From: Panicum virgatum
Taxonomy: Eukaryota; Streptophyta; Magnoliopsida; Poales; Poaceae
Direction: 5' to 3'
Assembly (NCBI RefSeq): GCF_016808335.1
Contig: NC_053150.1
Location: 44,171,607 to 44,235,606, forward strand
Length of the DNA stretch: 64,000 nt
Position numbers and translations under genes: made by a program. Under the pieces are notes generated by a model. The model ran no database searches, had not been told where the DNA came from, and worked only from the letters and a program-made list of their open reading frames with translations. Of the stretch, positions 33,587-45,290 are shown one piece after another (position 1 is the first letter of the stretch; the number at the start of each line of letters is the position of its first letter).

Positions 33587-33911
33587 TAGGGGTGTAAAAG
33601 TTTTCATGAAAACTTTTCGCCTTTTTGACCACTAATTAGATGTATTAGATGAAGTCTAATTATGAAATAATCTTCATAATTATAGTACTGTAGCATGTGA
33701 TGTAGCTAATAAGGTCTTTGACCGCATGATTAGAGAATGATTTAGGGATTGGTTACTATAGCATTACTGTAGCCAATCATGATGAAACTTGGCTCATTAG
33801 ATTCGTCTCGAAAAGTTACACCCATCAATAAAAAGGTTTCGCAAATAAACTTCGTTTAGTACTTCATGCGTGCATTCGTCTTTTTGTGTAAAGTTTTACC
33901 AAACACGTCCT
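33587..33911. mobile_element. Grass MITE copy C (GTTTGGTT family)
   Basis: The left GGGGTTTGGTT is matched by ACCAAACACGTCC at the right. It shares long internal blocks with the copy at 47028-47344, for example GGTTACTATAGCATTACTGTAGCCAATCAT and TTGCAAATAAACTTCGTTTAGTACT-like segments. The TSD was not resolved. Confidence 0.75.
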
Positions 33912-36763
33912 GAATCTCTCTGATGCACTGTCAAGCCAGGCAGGCAGCCGACCTTTCAGCTGCAAAGCTTGGACGGCTCCCGGTTTGAATCTGCTCAAAC
34001 GAGCAGCATCTGCGGAGGGCTCAGAAGAAGACGGCCAGAGTGCATCAGTTTAATCGGCAGTGCTGATATTGTTTAATCCGGTTGCAGTTGGACATGGATC
34101 CTCTGCCTCTTGACAGAGCAGAAGGATAGGGCTCAGGATTCAGTGCCATGAATCTGGTTTAAACCTAACGGCTACGAGTTTGTTTATATGTTCATCAATG
34201 TATTCTTGTACATCTGATGCTCCAGCTGCTGTAAAATACTAACTGTTACATTGAAGATCCTTACAGCATAAAGCATCCTCGGCCTACAACTAATCCTCAC
34301 ATGACAGAGTGTGAAAACAGTGCCACATTGGTCACGCATGCCTCCGAAGTTCCAAACGCGACGCCCTTGTCCAGCGTTGCAGCCTTGGACCATGTCGCAT
34401 GGACACTGTCACTCTGTCTGCACGTAACGAAATTTTGTCGACAGGAAAAAAGAAAACCGGGGTTACTTGCTACCACCGCGACCGTCATGTGCTCCCCCCA
34501 TGCGGTGCAGAAACTTATGTTAGCAGCCCAGTTTAATGCCTGAAAAAAAAAGAAAACAAAAATGAGCAACCAGAGATGAATTCAGCTCATGAAGGCACCG
34601 GTTTCCAAACGTACGGTGGCGTATCCTGATTCCTGACCCTTATCTTGCCCTGCATCTAGGGAGGAATCATGCTTTCTCATCACCTTTTCCTGTTCAGATT
34701 TTATCCAGCAGAAGCTAATCTCGGGTGGATCCTGACCAAAATTTCGCCCTCTGCAATGCAAAACCAGACGCTTTTCACCTGCCACTCTTGTTCCTGTCCG
34801 CTTGTTCTAATCTTGCACAGATGGCGACGGAGTAGGAGACGTGGACACGTGGTGCAGACTTCGCCACGGCTACCTTTCGCGTGAAGGGCGCCGGCCCCTG
34901 CGGTGGGATGGCCGGCGGCTCAACGGCGGCACGATCACCGCCGCGGGGCGCCCAAAAGTTTAGTTTCTCACGTGGCCGCGAGCCTGGCCGTGCAGCGGTG
35001 GCCGGCCGGCCGGCGACAGATGCGTCTTTACTTCACATGCGCCGATCTATGATCGAAAACGTGATGGCGTCCATGGATGGTGGGTCAAACTGTTTCGAGG
35101 GAACGAATATGTTTCCAATCTCCAACCGATTTTTGGAGCCTTTAGCTACTTTGTCCCCAACCTATCAATCCGTGCTCCCGCACGGGCTAATTAAAATTAA
35201 TGATGTCAATAATTATAATTACGTATCTCACGCTCTTTTTCATTAATTAAATATTCTAATTCATACTCTAAAATATATATTTATCATTATTTAGTTACAA
35301 GAGATTTCATTTTGTATCCCACCTCCACATGTATTCAATATATATATTTAGTTGAACTATTTATTTGTAAATTGGTAGTCTTAACTCTCCATCATACATA
35401 AATACATAGTGACACATTGTGGGTAGTATTTTGATATAAACAATAATATTAGTAATTATAGGAATTGTAATTTAGATTTTTATATTGATACTTTAATATT
35501 TTATTATAATTATATAATTTAAATTCAGATTTATGAGTAATTTAACTTCTAATAATGATATAATTGGATTATTTATATGCAAATTTAGGGGGCTATTTGT
35601 ATTATATTATAATGGCATAGGTGGATAATTTACATGAAGATTAGAGAGTTACTTTAGATTTTTTTTATAATGGCATATGTGGGTAATTTAGATACATATT
35701 TAGAGGTTACTTTAGTCTATTTTTATAATGGCAGAGGTGGATAAATTATAAGAAAAGATAACGGATCCAATGTATTATAATTAGAGTTATTAGATTGATG
35801 GCTTGATGTTTCTGATTTTTGTGAAAATTTATAGGATTTCTCTATTTTTTTAGAGTGTCCACCTATGATCTTAGGTGGCTTTCATGTGGAGCCTTCAATT
35901 AGTAATAGTAAGATTTGATCAAATTTGAAATATTTTGACTCTTCAAGAAAATTGAAATGACTTACAATTTGGAACGGAGGTTGCACATTTTACATGTGTC
36001 GACACTATTCGCCTCATCATACATAAATGTACGCATGGCAAACCAGATTGTCACGATTGGGTGATGATGCTCGTTTTGTCAGATCACAGAGTAATTTGAA
36101 CCTCCAGGCACCTTAAGAATATCTTCCTAACTGAGTTTCTTGGCTCATCAAGCACACATATATGGTGCCACGGTGGGCCAAATTGCGTCCATGAGAATTG
36201 ATCTCAGTATGTCAGCAACCAAATCTGAATCTCTAGGCAGCTTGAGATTGATTTCGGTTTACTGGATCCCAAAATTAGATCCTGTTTGAAATGTGAGAGC
36301 TTAATCTATTATCTTATTATTTAGCCAACAAACAGAGCCTCCACGTTCGCTCTCAAGGCATAAAAACTCATGTTAATTGGAGAAAAATAAAAAAAATTAC
36401 CCACCACTGCCATTATGATAAAAATTAGCCTAAAATACCATGTGCCTAATTAAAAATCACCCACCAATGTCATTACGAAAATTAAATATAAATATCTTTT
36501 AGCTATGTATTAGTTACAAACATATACTATTAATAAAAACTAAAGCTAACAACAATCAATCAAAATAAAACGAAAATAAGAATAATTATATGCATAATAT
36601 TATTAAAGCTCAACTAATCAAATTTTTATTATAGGTAGATCATATTAGAATTTTTTTAACCAACAATTAGTATGATAATGAACAGGGTGATGTATGGTAC
36701 AAAATAGTGTAATTCTTAAGTAAGGATATAAGGAAATGCAAATTTTTGAATTTTCAATACTAA
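33912..36763. other. Intergenic, AT-rich, no gene seen
   Basis: A GC-rich stretch near 34860-35030 is followed by about 1.5 kb of very AT-rich DNA with short recurring phrases (GGCATAxGTGGxTAATTTA) at 35610-35750. A hairpin CCGTGC-GCACGG with CTAA lies near 35170-35190. No gene family was recognised. Confidence 0.35.
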
Positions 36764-36793
36764 CCGCGCAAATGTGCGGGATGTACGCCTAGT
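36764..36793 (+). mobile_element. Helitron-type 3' terminus
   Basis: The hairpin CCGCGCA-AA-TGTGCGG at 36764-36779 is followed nine bases later by CTAG at 36789-36792 and a T. A short GC hairpin just before a CTRR end is diagnostic of Helitrons. The 5' end (TC) was not located, so the element length is unknown; it may cover part of the AT-rich stretch to the left. Confidence 0.6.
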
Positions 36794-38142
36794 TTAAGCT
36801 AATATAAGCACCCTGCTATGGCAGGTTTAAAGTAAGTCTTAGACTTGTTTGGATCCACCAGCAAATAAGCACATTAAGCACACACTAATGGGAAAAAGGG
36901 GATATGTGTGCGAGTATCTGGTGAGCCCTATCAGCAAATAAGCACAATAAACACATCCCCACGTTCCTTATGGTCTTTTAGGGTGCTAAAAACAAACCCT
37001 TCTAATAAGCTATGATGTTTGGAGGTCAAAAAAATTTATTTGGAGGTGTTTATTATAAGCACCCTAGAACCAAACAGGAGCTTGAGGTGATAAGTTAGTA
37101 ATTGACGTGACACGATATTAACACCAGGAGCACATGCTGCTTAAAACACTGTTAAACAGTCGACAGGTACCGAATTCACAATCCTCTGCGTCAGCTTTTT
37201 CCGGGACCGTGCAGGTAGCACCCCAGTTTTCTTGTTCAGGAAAAGCACCCCAGTGTTTTTACAGCGTGCCAACAGTCAAATCGAGGAGCTCAGCTGCCAC
37301 TCCACCACCCATGGAAACAAAAGGTGAAAAAAACCCGCGAAGTGGGCGCTGGGCAGGCGGGACTTGATCATCCCTCCTGGGGCAGCGAGGGTGGCTGGGT
37401 GGGAGCCGGCTGGAAAGCAACCGCGGCCGGCCGCGACGAGCGCACGCCGCGCTCATCATTGGCCGCGGCGCGTACCGCTGACCCGTCCGCCCCACCACGT
37501 CGTCACGAAACCAAGCTCTGGCCCTGGCCGGCACGGCGGCACGAGCCCGAACCACCCGCCTCTCCACCACGCAGGCGGCAGGCAGGCGGACGCGCGCCCC
37601 GCGCCGACCACGCCGCCCCACCACGCCGAGTGATCGCCCCCGCCCCCGCCAGCGCCGGCCGGGCAAGTCGGCACGGTAAAAAAAAAATTGGAAAGGATAA
37701 CGAGCCCCGCCCCGCATGGCCGGCACCCACACCCGCACGCACGTTGCCGCCGCCGAGCGCCTCGGTCCGGTCCAGTCCAGATCAAAAAGAGCGCCACACG
37801 CTTGAGACGAGACGACGCCAAGCCGCCGTCGCCGTCGCCGTCGCCACCGCCGACACGCACGCACCCGGCACCTCCTCGCCGCGGCACGCCTCCCGGACCC
37901 CGAACCCCAATCCCGCGCAGCCGAATTCTGTCCGGCCGTCCGGCCATCCGGCTCCAGGCGCCGCGCTACCGCTCTCCCCCCGGAGCTCCCGGGGGACGCG
38001 CTGCTCTGCCCGCCATCAATGCCATCCATCGAGGCTCCTCCCGCCACCTAGTCCCCCTCTTCTTCTCTTCATCTGCGCCCGGCCTCTCGTCCCGCGGTTC
38101 CGTTACTCGTGTGACCCGCTGCCTGCCGCGTCGCGGAGGCGG
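36794..38142. other. Promoter and 5' UTR region of the MIP1/DUF547 gene
   Basis: The left half is AT-rich, and 36840-37090 has CTTGTTTGGATCC and CCAAACAGGAG ends suggesting a further MITE. From about 37350 the sequence is very GC-rich, with long open frames on both strands that look compositional. It probably contains the promoter and 5' UTR of the gene starting near 38143. Confidence 0.4.
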
Positions 38143-40839
38143 ATGCACACGCCGCTGGAGACGATGAACGGGAGGCCGGCGGCGCGGAGGCCGGCGGCGG
38201 CGCGCGGCGGCGCCAGGGCGGCCCCGAGGAACGAGAAAGTGAGTAATCCTTGCGCTGCGCTGCCGCCGCCCCTCTCTTTTTCTTGGGCTCCGCCGGCGTC
38301 GGGAAAGTTCGCGCCTTTCGTTGAGCTGAGCGCCCGCGCGATGATGATATTCTCTGCGTTTCCGTTCCGGGCGGTCTCCGAGATGGTATTTTTGGTTTCC
38401 CGGCGTCGTGCGTGCGTGCGTGCTCCTCGGATCGGAAAGCTGGCGGCTTTCAAGCCCCCGAATGGTGACGGGTCCTCCTCGAATTCTTTGCGTTCGAGTC
38501 TTTTCTCCTCCGCTTTTGGTGTCTTCGAGATGTGAGCTTTGCACTCTGCTGTCAGCAAGGATTGTTTAGTGGTAGACTGGTAGCACGCCGCTTGTGTGCT
38601 CCGTCCGCACTCTGTTCTTCCATGCTTTTCCGAGCCAAATTTGGGCGGCTTTGTTCTAGCAACCGTTTGAAATGGGCTCGGTCGGATCCGTCGCCGTAGA
38701 GAGCACCTCGAATTTGGTACTCCGTCTTTGATCGCCGCCGGCGCCTGTTCAAGGCCTACTCTTTCTCTGACTCGAATTCCGTTTTCTGTTCAAGGCGATG
38801 GAGAAGGAGCAGAGGAGGCCGCCTGTCTCGAGGACGGCGCCGGTGGCGATGAAGGCGTCCTCCGCCAGCGCGGCGGCGCAGGGCATCAGGAACAGGAGCC
38901 ACTCGCGGAGAGAGAGGAAAATTGCGCTGCAGCAAGATGTACAGCTTCCCACCTCTCGTTCTCCCTGGTGCTCGATCCTGAACCCATTGCCTTTTTGCTG
39001 AAGAAACCCAGCGTTTTCCCATTCCGGGCTGCAGGTGGACAAGCTGAGGAAGAAGCTGCGACACGAGGAGAACGTCCACCGAGCTCTGGAGCGGGCGTTC
39101 ACGAGGCCGCTGGGCGCTCTGCCTCGCCTGCCCCCTTACCTGCCGTCTCAGGTTACTGCCCTGCTCGCTTGCAATTTCAATCAGTTCACAACCCTCTGCA
39201 GTTTCCAAGCGATTTTCATCCTGATCGCCGCTTCTTCTGGATTCTGCCCAGACGCTGGAGCTTCTGGCCGAAGTCGCGGTCCTGGAGGAGGAGGTCATCC
39301 GGCTCGAGGAGCAGGTCGTCAATTTCCGGCAGGGACTGTACCAGGAGGCCGTCATCACGTCCATGGCGAGGAGCTCCTTCTTCCCGGACGGCGACCGGTG
39401 CACGCCAGCACGGCACAAGCCTCCGGCCCAGGCGCAGAGTTCAGAGGTGTCCACCTCGACGCGTCAGGCCTCCGATCAAGATGCCGCCGATTGGTCATCT
39501 CTGAAGCGAGCCGCCAACGTCAAGCAGACACCAAGAAGGCCCGGCCGTTCCCTGAGCCAAGGTGACTGTCCGGGCAAGGAGAATCAATCGTGTGGCACGA
39601 ACTCGTGCAGCAATTTTGGCCGGGCGCCTTTGAGTAGCGTGCCAAAATGCCGGGCACCGCCACCGGAGAAATGCGCTGGTGTTGAGGTACAAGACTTGGT
39701 TTTGAGCTGAAATTCAGACTGAACTCGTTTCGAAAAAGAAACTGAAACTGAATTCAGTATTCGGGCTCATGTCCTTGCATGCTCATCTTCCTCCATTTCA
39801 GACAACCAGTACGGTGGAAGATCACAAAGCTATCGACGGCAGCAATGGCATTGATTCGGACACGGCCTCAACCGCCGCGAACAAAGTCTCGGAGGAGCTA
39901 GTGACGTGCCTGCTGGCCATCTTCTCGCAGATGAGCACCTCCGGCGGCCAAGACGAGGAGCGAGCATCGTCGTCGCCGTCGGTCTCCGGTTCCTGCGAGA
40001 GCAGCTCAGACGGCGCCTGCGCCGGCACCGGAGATCCCTACGGGGTCCTAGATAAATTTGGATGGCGAGACATTGGCCGGTACAAGCAGTTCCGATCAGT
40101 CGACGCCGCTTCATTCGTCACGAATGTTTCTGCCGGCGACGCCGCCGCCGCCGCCGCCGCTCTCGGTCGGAGATTGAAGTGAGTTCCCATTGATCGGTAA
40201 CTACTACTGCTAGTGCGTTAGGTGCAAGCTTAGATTTGGCTGTGGTGTGGTGAGCTGGAGTCTGTTTGACTCCGCGTCCTGATGGAATCATGGAATGATC
40301 GTCGTGTACCTGCCAAAAAAAATCAGGGAGTTGCTCCGGAAGCTCTCCGCGGTTGACCTAGTGGGCCTCTCCCACCAGCAGGGGCTGTCGTTCTGGATCA
40401 ACACCTACAGGTCCTGCATGATGAACGTAAGCTGTCCCCCATGATTGAGGCCTCCCTTTGCTTCTGCCTTCAGCATCCATGATTCATAGCTTTAGACCAC
40501 ATCTTAGCCGTTGTCACTCATGGATGGCCAACTCGCTCTGTCAGGAAATGTGTTTATAAACTCTTTTTGAAGGGGAGTGTTTATAATTCACTACTCGTGA
40601 ATCACAAACATGTTCATCCTGTACATACATGTGTGTAGGTTCAAAGTTTGAACTATTTTTGTTTGAAAACTGAGCAAAAGACAAAGCATGTCTGCGCCCA
40701 GCATGTTAGTAGTATCAGTTACTAAACTTCAGTTCCGAAAATGCTTCCTGTCTCCCTAATCACGAGCAAAGCCCTAAATAATTGCGATCCTGGCAGCATT
40801 AGCCTTTGACCGCAGGCACCTCTTCCGTGGTATCCAGAG

Positions 40840-41185
40840 TTTTCTTTATCGGCCGATATCGGCCGAAAATTCCGATATTTCCCTTTTATCCCTAGAGTCC
40901 GATAAAATTTGATATCTCCTATTTATCTTGCTTCTACACAGACAGCTCAAATCCACCCGTGCGATGATCCTGTACTCATAGTATTCTATTCTTATTTTAT
41001 CTGTGAACAAGTGATGTTTAATAGCTTAGAAATAGTTTCAAGTCAAATTCTACAAATTTTTTCAAAATAATTTGAATTTCTTTTTGAATTTGGTCCGATA
41101 ATTCCGATATATCTTTATCCTATTTCTCTATGACCTCCGATAAATTTTAAATTCCGATAACGAAAACATTGGTACTTACAGCCTA
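40840..41185. mobile_element. Foldback-like element in intron 6
   Basis: The left end GTTTTCTTTATCGGCCGATATCGG and the right CCGATAACGAAAAC are inverted relatives, with GATAAATTT and CCGATATTTCC-type repeats inside. No clean TSD; boundaries are approximate. Confidence 0.5.
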
Positions 41186-41224
41186 ACTGGAACACTGGAT
41201 ACATTAAGAGGTTCCAGCGGCATG

Positions 41225-41716
41225 TGTAGGTAAACGGGTAGGCTACGCTAGCATCACTACCGCATATACTCAAGATGCTTGCGAGTAGAAGATCATAGAT
41301 CGTTACCACTAGACGCGCAGCGCAGCGGAAGAAGTCGCGCGTCAATGTAGAGGAAGTAGTCGATCACATCTCACGAACCGAGCTCCTCGTACTTGATCCC
41401 AGCAGCCGATCAGCGCAGCAGTCGCAGCAGCGCCTCCACGGAGTCCACACGTACGGGGATGAAACGCCGGGCGTCGGTGTGCTAGCACCGCACGCACGGC
41501 ATGGGCGGCGGCCGAGAGAGAGAGGGAGGGGCGGCGGCTAGGAGGTGGCGCGCCTCACAGGGGTATCGCCCCCTAGCCCCTCCCTCGTATATATAGGGCG
41601 TACTAATGGGCTTCTATCTCATAGACCCATTAGTAATCCTAATCCTTCTTGGATCAATATCCTCTTGGGCCTTTAAACCGTATTATGATGATGGACTCTT
41701 GGACATATCACCAACA
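41225..41716. mobile_element. Solo LTR with 5-bp TSD in intron 6
   Basis: 492 bp, starting TGTAGGTAAACGGG and ending CACCAACA (TG...CA), flanked by GCATG at 41220-41224 and 41717-41721. A TATATATAG box and GGGCCTT-type sequence lie in its second half. No internal retroelement sequence was seen. Confidence 0.85.
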
Positions 41717-42184
41717 GCATGTCCTGACTTGGCACTGATGCTTGCTTGTGTTACCCTGCATTTCCAGGCATTTCTTGAGCACTGAGCACCTACCAACCCC
41801 CATATGCTGGCGGCCATGATGCCCAAGGTCCCACCGCATGTTCACTTCCTTCGCCTCTCTAGATAGTAGATACATGCACGCGTAGCATTTGCAGGAGATG
41901 CTGTCTGAGAAATCTCTGACGCGAGTGAACTGGCGGTGTTCTTTCTTCCCCGCAGGCGACCATCAACGTGGGCGGCCGCGTGCTGAGCGCCATGACCATC
42001 GAGCAGTTCGTCCTCAGGCTGTGCCCTACGAAGCAAAACATGTAAGGCCGCGATCATCGTTGCCGTGTGTCCGCCTGAAAAAAAAAGGGGGCAAAAAAAC
42101 TCTGAACCATCATCGTCTACGATCGCGTTGTGACAGTGGAATTCCGACATGGATGGGCAGGTGGACACGGAGGGCGAGTACGGT

Positions 42185-43566
42185 GGACCGGGATTCAGTG
42201 ACTGCCTTACACTGACTCCAACAAGAGATGGCATTTTGGAGAGGCAAAATGACGTTTGCATCGTGTGAACAGTAGCTGCATATCCAATTTTCGGTAACGG
42301 TCTCCAACAGAGAAAGGAGGCAAACGCGAACACCACTCCGCCGTGCGCCGCCGCTCTCCACCCCGCCACCCCATGTGGCCGCGGCCGGCCCCGCCTCCCT
42401 CCCGCGCGCCGGCCCCGCCTCCGCCTCCGCCGCCGGGAGGCCCCGCCTCCCTCCCGCGCGCCGGCCCCGCCTCCGCCTCCGCCGCCGGGAGGCCCCGCCG
42501 TCGCAGGGCTCGCCCTATGCCATCGGGAGGCCGCGCCGCCACCTCCCCTGCATCCCCACAGGTGAGCCGCGGCCCGTGTCGCCCCGTCCCCTGCATCCCC
42601 CGCCGGCGAGTCGCGGGCCGCACCGCCTCCTCCCCGGCATCCTATCGCCGGGAACGCGGTGCTCGCGCCATGGCCACCGTTGCCGCTCGTCGGGGGCCGC
42701 GCTCCTGCGGCTATGCGCTGCGCTGCGGGGCGCGCTAGCACCGCCTTGCCCCACCGCCAGTCCGCCCCCGCCACCGCGCGCGACCCTCCTCCTCCCACGC
42801 GCGCGTGGCGGCGGCGTTGGGCGAGCACACGTAGCGGCGGCTACGGCGGTGTCGAGTGCGCGCATGGTGGCGGCGGCGTCGGACGAGCGTGCGGGCGGGC
42901 TGGGGACGCGCGGCGGAGGAGGCAGAGTTCCGCGTGGCCTGCGGGGTGGGCGGAGCGGCGCGGCCGCGGTAGGGCGGGCGGAGCGGTGCGGACCGCGATG
43001 TAGCGAGTAGAGCGGCGCGGACCGCGGCGGGGCGGGCGGGCGGGGAGCTCCAGGGGGCGGTCGCGCGGCAAGGCGTGCGGCGGAGGCCATGGCCGAACTC
43101 GGGCTCGTATCTGGCCGGAGCCGCGCCCTCCCGAAGCCCCTGCTCGGAGGCGGTGGAGGAGCGGCGGGTGCGGGAGGAGGGCGGAGCCCCGTCCTCCTCC
43201 AGCGCTCACCTCCGCGATGGCAGTTTGTATTTGAGGAGAGAGGGAGTGTATATTTGCATCGTTTCTCTCCAGCGATGGCAGTTTGCCTCGCATGTTGCCT
43301 CGCCTGTTGGAGAAGGTGCCGCGCGCGCAGTACCGACCGGAGATGCATTTTGCTTTTGCCTCGCGTGTTGGCTCCTCTGTTGGGGTCGGTCTTAGGCAAG
43401 TCACAATGCAACATGCGCTAAAGGACAAAAAAAATGCACTGTAGCGGTGACACTATAGCAGCCACGGAAGCAAAAGCACTGTAGCACAGGTACTATTTGT
43501 TAATGTACCATACGCACTGTTCATCTAGTTTGGTAAGTCACTGAATCTCAATCCGAATCTCAATCC
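42185..43566. mobile_element. Mutator-like (Pack-MULE candidate) insertion in a DUF547 exon
   Basis: 1382 bp with the exact 9-bp TSD GAGTACGGT at 42176-42184 and 43567-43575. The terminal segments share GATTCAGTGACT-TTAC in inverted orientation; the right end carries an extra copy of GATTGAGATTC. The interior (about 42300-43230) is extremely GC-rich, unlike the ends, and includes a 52-bp tandem duplication. There is no transposase. The GC-rich payload suggests captured host DNA, which is inference. Confidence 0.85.
42389..42492. repeat. 52-bp tandem duplication
   Basis: Two adjacent copies of a CCCCGCCTCCCTCCCGCG-initiated unit with period 52, followed by a partial third (CCCCGCC). It lies inside the Mutator-like insertion. 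Confidence 0.85.
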
Positions 43567-43633
43567 GAGTACGGTACGGCCGTGTTGGGGCTGGAGTGGC
43601 CGGAGCCGCTGGTGACCTTCGCGCTCCCCTGCG

Positions 43634-43793
43634 CAATGTTTTAAATAGCGGGCTAATCCATTTAGTTATCGATGTCAAAAACGGGCTATAGCCAGCTATA
43701 GCGGGCTATAGCGGTAGCTAAGAGCTAAATTGTACGTGAAAAAATTTAGCTAAATTTCTTTCAAACAACTATAGCCAGAGATTTAAAACCTTG
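43634..43793. mobile_element. hAT-like MITE in a DUF547 exon
   Basis: 160 bp. The left end CAATGTTTTAAAT is matched by the complement of the right end (CAAGGTTTTAAAT). The 8-bp TSD CCCCTGCG / CTCCTGCG (one mismatch) is at 43626-43633 and 43794-43801. Removing it rejoins the exon in frame at Cys-Gly. Confidence 0.85.
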
Positions 43794-44258
43794 CTCCTGC
43801 GGCAGCTGGTCCTCGGCAGCGGTGAGTTCTTTGCTTGGCCCAGCCCCACCGGCATCGTGCCACTGAACTTTCTTTAGCTCGCTCGCACTGTACAGCTTGA
43901 TAGTCTCATACAGGACTGACAGAAGGAAAGGTGCAGTCCAAATGCATCTTTTCAACAGCAACAATGTGAAATCTTTCATCAGTATTTATCATCTGACGGG
44001 ACAGGACGTGATAGCTAGCGATCGAAGCATGTGCCAGTGTTGATCCAGTCGCATTTTTGTACTGCACAGTTTAAATAGGGTATACAATACAATACAGCCG
44101 ATACTGCTACTGGTCTTCAAAGTTAGTTGCCGTCCGAGATCTAATTGTGTGGAGGGTTTAAATCCCGAGTGTGCCGTGCAAAATCTTCCGAAGCTTTTTG
44201 GCGGTTTCAGCAAAACCATGTCGTTTCAGGCTTTCAGGGCATGACAATTTGGTACTAG

Positions 44259-44392
44259 TATTCCAAAGCACGTACTCCTTCTGTTCTGAAATGTAAGATA
44301 TTTTTGTTTGTCCAAAGTTAAACTGTATTCCAAAGCACGTACTCCTTCTGTTCTGAAATGTAAGATATTTTTGTTTGTCCAAAGTTAAACTG
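44259..44392. repeat. 67-bp tandem duplication spanning a Stowaway end
   Basis: Two identical adjacent copies (44259-44325 and 44326-44392), each starting TATTCCAAAGCACG and containing the Stowaway-like terminus TACTCCTTCTGTTC. Confidence 0.9.
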
Positions 44393-44579
44393 TTCCATGT
44401 GTGATTAAATTTATAGAAAAAAAAATACTATTTTGAATGTCAAATAAAAATAATTAGATATATTATAAAATATATTTTCTTTATTTACTTATTTGATGTC
44501 TTAGATATTAGTATTCTTCTTTCAAAATTTGATCAAACTTAGACTATTTTGACTTAAAACAAAATAAAAGACGGAGGGA
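44275..44579. mobile_element. Stowaway MITE in the last intron
   Basis: Starts CTCCTTCTGTTCTGAAATG, duplicated by the 67-bp tandem repeat, and ends AAAATAAAAGACGGAGGGA, inverted relative to the start. The TA on the right is mutated. Confidence 0.7.
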
Positions 44580-45290
44580 TGCTCTGCCCAGTTGTCATGG
44601 TCTGCTGTAATTCTTCCCTGGACAGCTTCTTGTTCACCTTTAGTCCTTCGTTCCAGTGCAAGAATTCAGGCATGCCATAGCTAATCATGCAGAAAGCAGG
44701 CGACACTTTTAGGTGCTCCGGACTTCCGGTGGGCGGTCTGTCTGTCCTCCGGGCCGTCTCGGCGCAAATGATTTTTAGCCACAGCACAGTGGCGCTGATC
44801 CCTCGCTGACGAGTACTGCAAGCCGGCCGGCATAATTCGCTAACCCCTCCTCTTCTTTTCCTTTCGTGCCTGTGCTGGTGAGGTCTACATACACGGCGGC
44901 CCGCGTGGAGGAGGAGCTGGAGGCGGCGAAGAGGGAGTACCTGTAGGCCGCCGTTGATGTGTCGCCGGCGGGCGGGCTGGCGATCCCGAAGCTCCTGCGC
45001 TGGTACCTGCCGGACTTCGCCAAGGACTCTGGCTCCCTCGTGGTCGTGGACTGGGTGTGCATTCTGCAGCTGCCCCGCGAGCTGCTGCGCGCCGAGGCGC
45101 GGCGGCCCGTGCGCGTCCTGCCGTACGAGTACGAGTTCAGGTTCAGATACCTGCTGGCCTCGTAACGCCGTTGGGATGATCTCTCCGTCTCTCTCGCTCT
45201 ATTTGTACACAGGTTGTTCTTCAAAAAAATATATTTGTACACAGGTTTGATGGGCCCAGACTTTTGCGCTTTCAACCGAGGATTTTATTT

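Larger units (their letters stand above)
38143..45165 (+). pseudogene. MIP1-type leucine-zipper / DUF547 gene, decayed in DUF547
   Basis: Exons inferred from GT-AG borders and phase: 38143-38238, 38795-38938, 39035-39151, 39252-39686, 39802-40178, 40327-40426, 41768-41827, 41956-42041, then 42137-42184 + 43576-43633 + 43802-43821 (one exon, twice interrupted) and 44883-45165. Exons 2-4 encode a basic segment and coiled coil ([37 protein letters not shown]), the MIP1 leucine-zipper region. Exons 6 onward encode DUF547 (SFWINTYRSCMMN, ATINVGGRVLSAMTIEQF, LEWPEPLVTFALPC, VLPYEYEFRFRYLLAS). Lesions: TGA at 41783-41785; a TG duplication near 42021; a 1382-bp insertion; a 160-bp insertion; a 4-bp duplication near 44889; TAG at 44944-44946. 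Translation of the spliced message would stop after about 428 residues, keeping the coiled coil but losing DUF547. ATG 38164 is an alternative in-frame start. Confidence 0.88.

Noticed and set aside
35870..35985. Possible Stowaway end (TTTGACTCTTCAAGA..., GGAACGGAGG)
   Set aside because: Only one end is visible and no TA duplication was found, so it is at best a fragment.
37259..38535. Long frames on both strands in the GC-rich region (262 and 403 codons)
   Set aside because: Both are Arg/Pro/Ala-rich and mirror each other; the only supported coding part is the last 32 codons from 38143 to 38238.
41842..43428. Several long frames on both strands
   Set aside because: They fall inside the GC-rich Mutator-like insertion and show no recognised domain in any frame.
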